From contig VGPI01000075.1 of NCBI GenBank assembly GCA_016875595.1, positions 1-9,285 on the forward strand: a stretch of 9,285 bases of DNA, in the 5' to 3' direction. Below are positions 6,270 through 9,285 of the stretch, piece after piece. This DNA comes from Candidatus Cloacimonadota bacterium (lineage in GTDB: Bacteria; Cloacimonadota; Cloacimonadia; Cloacimonadales; Cloacimonadaceae). Position 1 is the stretch's first letter. Each line of letters opens with the position of its first letter. Under the pieces are notes generated by a model. That model ran no database searches, was not told the DNA's origin, and worked only from the letters and a program-made list of their open reading frames with translations. The translations under genes were made by a program, and so were the position numbers.

Positions 6270-7730
6270 GTGAACTCAAAGATCCGCAAGACCTACACTT
6301 TTGACGACGTCCTGCTGGTGCCTCAGCATTCACAAGTCATACCGGCACAGACGGATGTGCAGACCCGTCTCACCGACCGGATTCTGCTGAGGATACCGAT
6401 TCTCAGCGCTGCGATGGACACGGTGACGGAAAGCGCATTGGCTATCGCACTGGCACGTGAGGGTGGCATCGGCATCATTCATAAGAATCTCAGCATTGCC
6501 GATCAAGCCAATGAAGTGCATCTGGTCAAGCGCGCCGAGAGCGGAGTGGTCACCAGTCCCTATACCGTCTCACCATCCGATACCCTGGCGCATCTGTATG
6601 ATCTGAAGAATAAATATAAGATCGGCGGATTCCCCGTAGTGGACAAAGGCAAGCTCGTAGGCATCATCACCAACCGCGACATCCGCTTCGAAACCAATAT
6701 GAAGACCCCGGTCAAGAAACTGATGACGCCCCGCACCCGCCTGATCACCGCTGACCCGAATGTCACCCTGAACCAAGCCAAAGCGCTGTTACAGAAGCAC
6801 CGGATCGAGAAACTGCTGATCGTGGATGGCGACCAGAAACTGCTGGGAATGATCACGGTAAAAGACCTGATGAAGACCATTGACTACCCCAATGCCGCTC
6901 AGGACAAGAAGAACCGCCTTTTAGTAGGCGCCGCTATCGGCGTCACCGGCGACTATTTTGAACGGGCACAGGAACTGGCAGACAAGGGAGCCGACCTGAT
7001 CGTGATCGATACTGCCCACGGGCATCAAAAAAACATCGAAGTGGCAGTGCGCAAGATCAAGAAACACCTCTCACAAGACGTTATGGCAGGAAACATCGCC
7101 ACCGCCAAGGCAACTCAGTATCTGATCGATGCCGGAGCGGATATTGTCAAGATCGGCATCGGACCCGGCTCCATTTGCACGACCCGCGTGGTTGCCGGGA
7201 TCGGTGTACCTCAGTTCACCGCCATCATGGATTGTGCCGAAATAGCTGCCACACATGGCATTACAGCCGTGGCGGATGGTGGCGTCAAATTCTCCGGTGA
7301 CATCGTCAAAGCCATCGCCGCCGGTGCGGATGCCGTGATGATCGGATCGCTGTTTGCCGGCACCGATGAAAGCCCGGGAGAATTCATCATTTACAACGGC
7401 AGGCGGTTCAAGTCCTACCGTGGCATGGGATCGTTGGGTGCCATGCGCAGCGGCAGTAAAGACCGCTATTTCCAAAGCGCCGATGATGAAAAGAAACTCG
7501 TCGCCGAAGGCATCGAAGGCATGGTGCCCTACAAAGGACCGCTGAAGGACTTCGTCTTCCAATTGGTGGGTGGACTCCGCGCCGGAATGGGTTACTGCGG
7601 AGCTGCCACGATCGCTGAACTGCACAAGAAAGCGGAGTTTATCGAGATCACCCCCGCCGGTCTCAAGGAATCACACCCCCATGACATCCGCATCACGAAG
7701 GAAACGCCAAACTACTACAGCAGTGAGTAA
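6270..7730 (+). CDS. guaB: Inosine-5'-monophosphate dehydrogenase
   Basis: GuaB oxidises IMP to XMP with NAD+, the committed step of GMP synthesis in the cytoplasm. Length (486 residues from GTG 6270) and domain order match the bacterial family. The N-terminal barrel segment has TFDDVLLVP, followed by SAAMDTVTE. Two CBS domains span about residues 90-205, with GIITNRDIRF and GMITVKDLMK as their ends. The barrel then resumes with a nucleotide-binding DTAHGH segment. The catalytic loop GPGSICTTR carries the nucleophilic Cys at residue 303, and the mobile flap has DRYFQ with the Arg399-Tyr400 pair. No key residue is missing. The upstream gap to the TPR gene is 48 bases with no clear terminator, and the stop overlaps the xer start by 8 bases, so the gene probably lies in a longer operon. 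If GTG 6261 were used, the protein would be three residues longer. Confidence 0.97.
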   Translation: MNSKIRKTYTFDDVLLVPQHSQVIPAQTDVQTRLTDRILLRIPILSAAMDTVTESALAIALAREGGIGIIHKNLSIADQANEVHLVKRAESGVVTSPYTVSPSDTLAHLYDLKNKYKIGGFPVVDKGKLVGIITNRDIRFETNMKTPVKKLMTPRTRLITADPNVTLNQAKALLQKHRIEKLLIVDGDQKLLGMITVKDLMKTIDYPNAAQDKKNRLLVGAAIGVTGDYFERAQELADKGADLIVIDTAHGHQKNIEVAVRKIKKHLSQDVMAGNIATAKATQYLIDAGADIVKIGIGPGSICTTRVVAGIGVPQFTAIMDCAEIAATHGITAVADGGVKFSGDIVKAIAAGADAVMIGSLFAGTDESPGEFIIYNGRRFKSYRGMGSLGAMRSGSKDRYFQSADDEKKLVAEGIEGMVPYKGPLKDFVFQLVGGLRAGMGYCGAATIAELHKKAEFIEITPAGLKESHPHDIRITKETPNYYSSE

Positions 7731-8661
7731 TACGGAACATCTGCCGGCACGACAGACCAGCTTGATCAACAGCTTCTGCTACTACCTCACCGTGGAAAAG
7801 GGCATGGCGGAGAACAGCGTGGTCAGCTATCGCCGGGACATCAGGGACTTCCTCGGCTTCGATCCCCAGGAGGTCGGTGACTACCAAGCCACTCATATCG
7901 TTGACTATCTCAGCGCTTTACAGCAGATCGGACTGGAAAACACCACCCTCGCCCGCAAGCGCGTCGCACTCAAGCAGTTCTTCTCCTATCTCAAAGCGGA
8001 ATATGCCGATAGCTATTTAACAAGCGCTGGAGGAAAGCGCTTCTTCGATATCGACTTTGATCTCGTTCCCACCATCAAGCCCAGCCAACACCTCCCCGAC
8101 GTTCTCAGCGTGGATGAGATGATGAAATTGCTGGACTCCCTTCCCACTGCAACTATCCTGGAAAAACGTACCAAAGTCATGCTGGAACTGCTCTATGCCA
8201 CCGGCATACGCATCTCGGAACTGCTCGGGTTGACCATCCACGACATCAACGCCACCGATCAGGTGATCCTGGTACGGGGCAAGGGCAGGAAACAACGCTT
8301 TGTCCCCTATTTTGATGCCATATCTGACCTGCTCAAAGCATATATCTCCCAAACCCGTCCGGTACTGATGAAGTTCAAGAACACCGATATCCTATTCCTC
8401 AATAGCCGTGCCGGCAGGATGTCCCGCATGGGTTTTTGGAAGATTCTGCGTAACGCCGTCATCCAGACCGGCATCCGTAAAGACGTTACACCCCATACTT
8501 TTCGCCATTCCTTTGCCACTCATCTGCTGGAAGCGGGAGTGAATCTGCGCATTGTCCAGACCCTGCTCGGACATTCCAGTTTGAATACCACCCAGATCTA
8601 CACCCATGTGGACATGCGTTATCTGAAGGAGACCCACCGCATGTACCACCCCAGAGCATAA
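7723..8661 (+). CDS. xerD: XerD-like tyrosine site-specific recombinase
   Basis: Xer recombinases resolve chromosome dimers at dif sites during cell division. From GTG 7723 the protein has 312 residues, close to the usual 300. The N-terminal SAM-like DNA-binding domain contains the family pattern VEKGMAENSVVSYRRDIRDF. All catalytic residues are visible: Arg163 in ATGIRISELL, Lys187 in VRGKGRKQRFVP, His258 and Arg261 in HTFRHSFATHLL, His284 in LLGHSS, and the nucleophile Tyr293 in TTQIYTH. The segment around LRIVQTLLGHS looks more like XerD than XerC, but this family may act alone in this organism. The start is uncertain: ATG 7681 (326 residues, weak AAGGA at 7665-7669) is the main alternative, and neither has a strong ribosome site. 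GTG 7723 overlaps guaB by 8 bases and leaves a normal N-terminus. A housekeeping Xer is more likely than an integrase, since no mobile-element genes are nearby. Confidence 0.9.
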   Translation: MSNTEHLPARQTSLINSFCYYLTVEKGMAENSVVSYRRDIRDFLGFDPQEVGDYQATHIVDYLSALQQIGLENTTLARKRVALKQFFSYLKAEYADSYLTSAGGKRFFDIDFDLVPTIKPSQHLPDVLSVDEMMKLLDSLPTATILEKRTKVMLELLYATGIRISELLGLTIHDINATDQVILVRGKGRKQRFVPYFDAISDLLKAYISQTRPVLMKFKNTDILFLNSRAGRMSRMGFWKILRNAVIQTGIRKDVTPHTFRHSFATHLLEAGVNLRIVQTLLGHSSLNTTQIYTHVDMRYLKETHRMYHPRA

Positions 8662-8694
8662 CCTATTGAAAAATATAACGCTAATGGAGAACCA

Positions 8695-9285
8695 ATGAAG
8701 AACTCATCAATCATCATTCTCTGCCTTGGACTGCTGGTCTTGGGCATGTTCAGTTGCAAAAGCCGCAAAGCCGAAAGCCCCGGTCTGCAAAAGGTCACCG
8801 TTACCCTGGATTGGACGCCAAATACCAATCACACAGGGCTTTACGTGGCTCATGAGCTGGGCTATTTCAAAGAAGCGGGATTGGAAGTCAGCATCGTCCA
8901 ACCCGGCCAGAATGTAACCGATCAAGTTGTCGCCTCCGGCAATTCCCAGTTTGGCGTCAGTTATCAGGAGAACGTCGTAATGGCTCGCGCCAAAGGCATT
9001 CCCCTGGTCTCCATCGCTGCCGTGATCGCCCACAACACCTCCGGCTTTGCCTCTCTGAAAACCGCCAATATCACCAAAGTCACGGATTTTGCCGGCAAGC
9101 GTTACGGCTCTTGGGATTCACCGATCGAGCTGGACATTTTGCGTTCAGTAATGGAAAATGCCAAAGCGGACTTTTCCTCGGTCAAGGTGATCTCCGGCAT
9201 CTACGATTTCTTTTCCACGATTGGCAAAGACGCCGACTTTGAATGGATCTATTATGGCTGGGACGGCATGGCGGCTGAACTCAAA
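8695..9285 (+). CDS. NMT1/ThiY-like ABC transporter substrate-binding lipoprotein, 5' part
   Basis: The frame stays open to the right edge, so only the first 197 residues are seen. The start ATG 8695 has GGAG at 8686-8689 with a five-base gap. Residues 1-20 form a lipoprotein signal peptide ending LGMFSC, with Cys21 as the probable lipidation site; Met at -3 is slightly unusual. The mature part opens with VTLDWTPNTNHTGLYVAHE, then GYFKEAGLEV, a hallmark of NMT1/THI5-like periplasmic binding proteins, and later has YGSWDSPIEL. Members of this family bind pyrimidine precursors of thiamine (ThiY), riboflavin or related small molecules and hand them to an ABC permease. The ligand cannot be read from this fragment. 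The gene starts 33 bases after xer with no terminator between, so it may share the transcript. ATPase and permease genes would be expected just beyond the window. Confidence 0.88.
   Translation, partial: MKNSSIIILCLGLLVLGMFSCKSRKAESPGLQKVTVTLDWTPNTNHTGLYVAHELGYFKEAGLEVSIVQPGQNVTDQVVASGNSQFGVSYQENVVMARAKGIPLVSIAAVIAHNTSGFASLKTANITKVTDFAGKRYGSWDSPIELDILRSVMENAKADFSSVKVISGIYDFFSTIGKDADFEWIYYGWDGMAAELK

Noticed and set aside
7071..7625. 184-codon open frame on the minus strand
   Set aside because: It lies opposite the most conserved part of guaB, including the catalytic loop and flap, so it is a shadow frame.
7570..7722. Longer N-terminus for the Xer recombinase
   Set aside because: Starting at 7570 would overlap guaB by 161 bases and add Ser/Arg-rich sequence unlike any Xer N-terminus. 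GTG 7723 or, less likely, ATG 7681 fits better.

Overview
The window carries six protein-coding genes, all on the + strand, and one 664-base gene-free stretch (588-1251) rich in repeats. Base composition is roughly balanced, coding density is high from 1252 onward, and start codons include probable GTG starts. The large DUF4175-type membrane protein coupled to an exported TPR protein is an arrangement I associate with the Bacteroidetes/FCB side of the bacterial tree. Candidatus Cloacimonadota or a relative is my best guess, but it rests on recall of gene families and not on a marker gene. The cell envelope should be diderm, because a lipoprotein, a Sec-type signal peptide and a roughly 900-residue predicted periplasmic domain are encoded together.

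Layout. Positions 3-587 hold the C-terminal part of a GltD-like FAD/NAD(P)H oxidoreductase, closed by a good intrinsic terminator at 611-650. Positions 651-1251 are non-coding and contain three different repeat structures: a 41-bp sequence present twice in tandem (687-770), an imperfect 25-bp inverted repeat around an AT-rich loop (819-914), and a long palindrome at 1061-1140. The palindrome is built from six copies of a heptamer, three in each orientation, all at an exact 11-bp pitch. It is the most unusual object in the window.

From 1252 to the right edge the genes are packed like one transcription unit. They are a DUF4175-type protein (1252-4491), a secreted TPR protein overlapping it by 4 bases (4488-6221), IMP dehydrogenase guaB (6270-7730), a XerD-like tyrosine recombinase overlapping guaB by 8 bases (7723-8661), and an NMT1/ThiY-like ABC substrate-binding lipoprotein cut by the window edge (8695-9285).

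How they work together. The DUF4175 and TPR proteins probably act together at the periplasmic side of the inner membrane; their exact function is unknown to me. GuaB (guanine nucleotide synthesis), the Xer recombinase (chromosome dimer resolution) and the nutrient-binding lipoprotein are housekeeping genes with no obvious functional tie. I see no CRISPR array, tRNA, rRNA, transposase or recognisable defence system. The possible novelty lies in the non-coding repeats and in the uncharacterised envelope pair.
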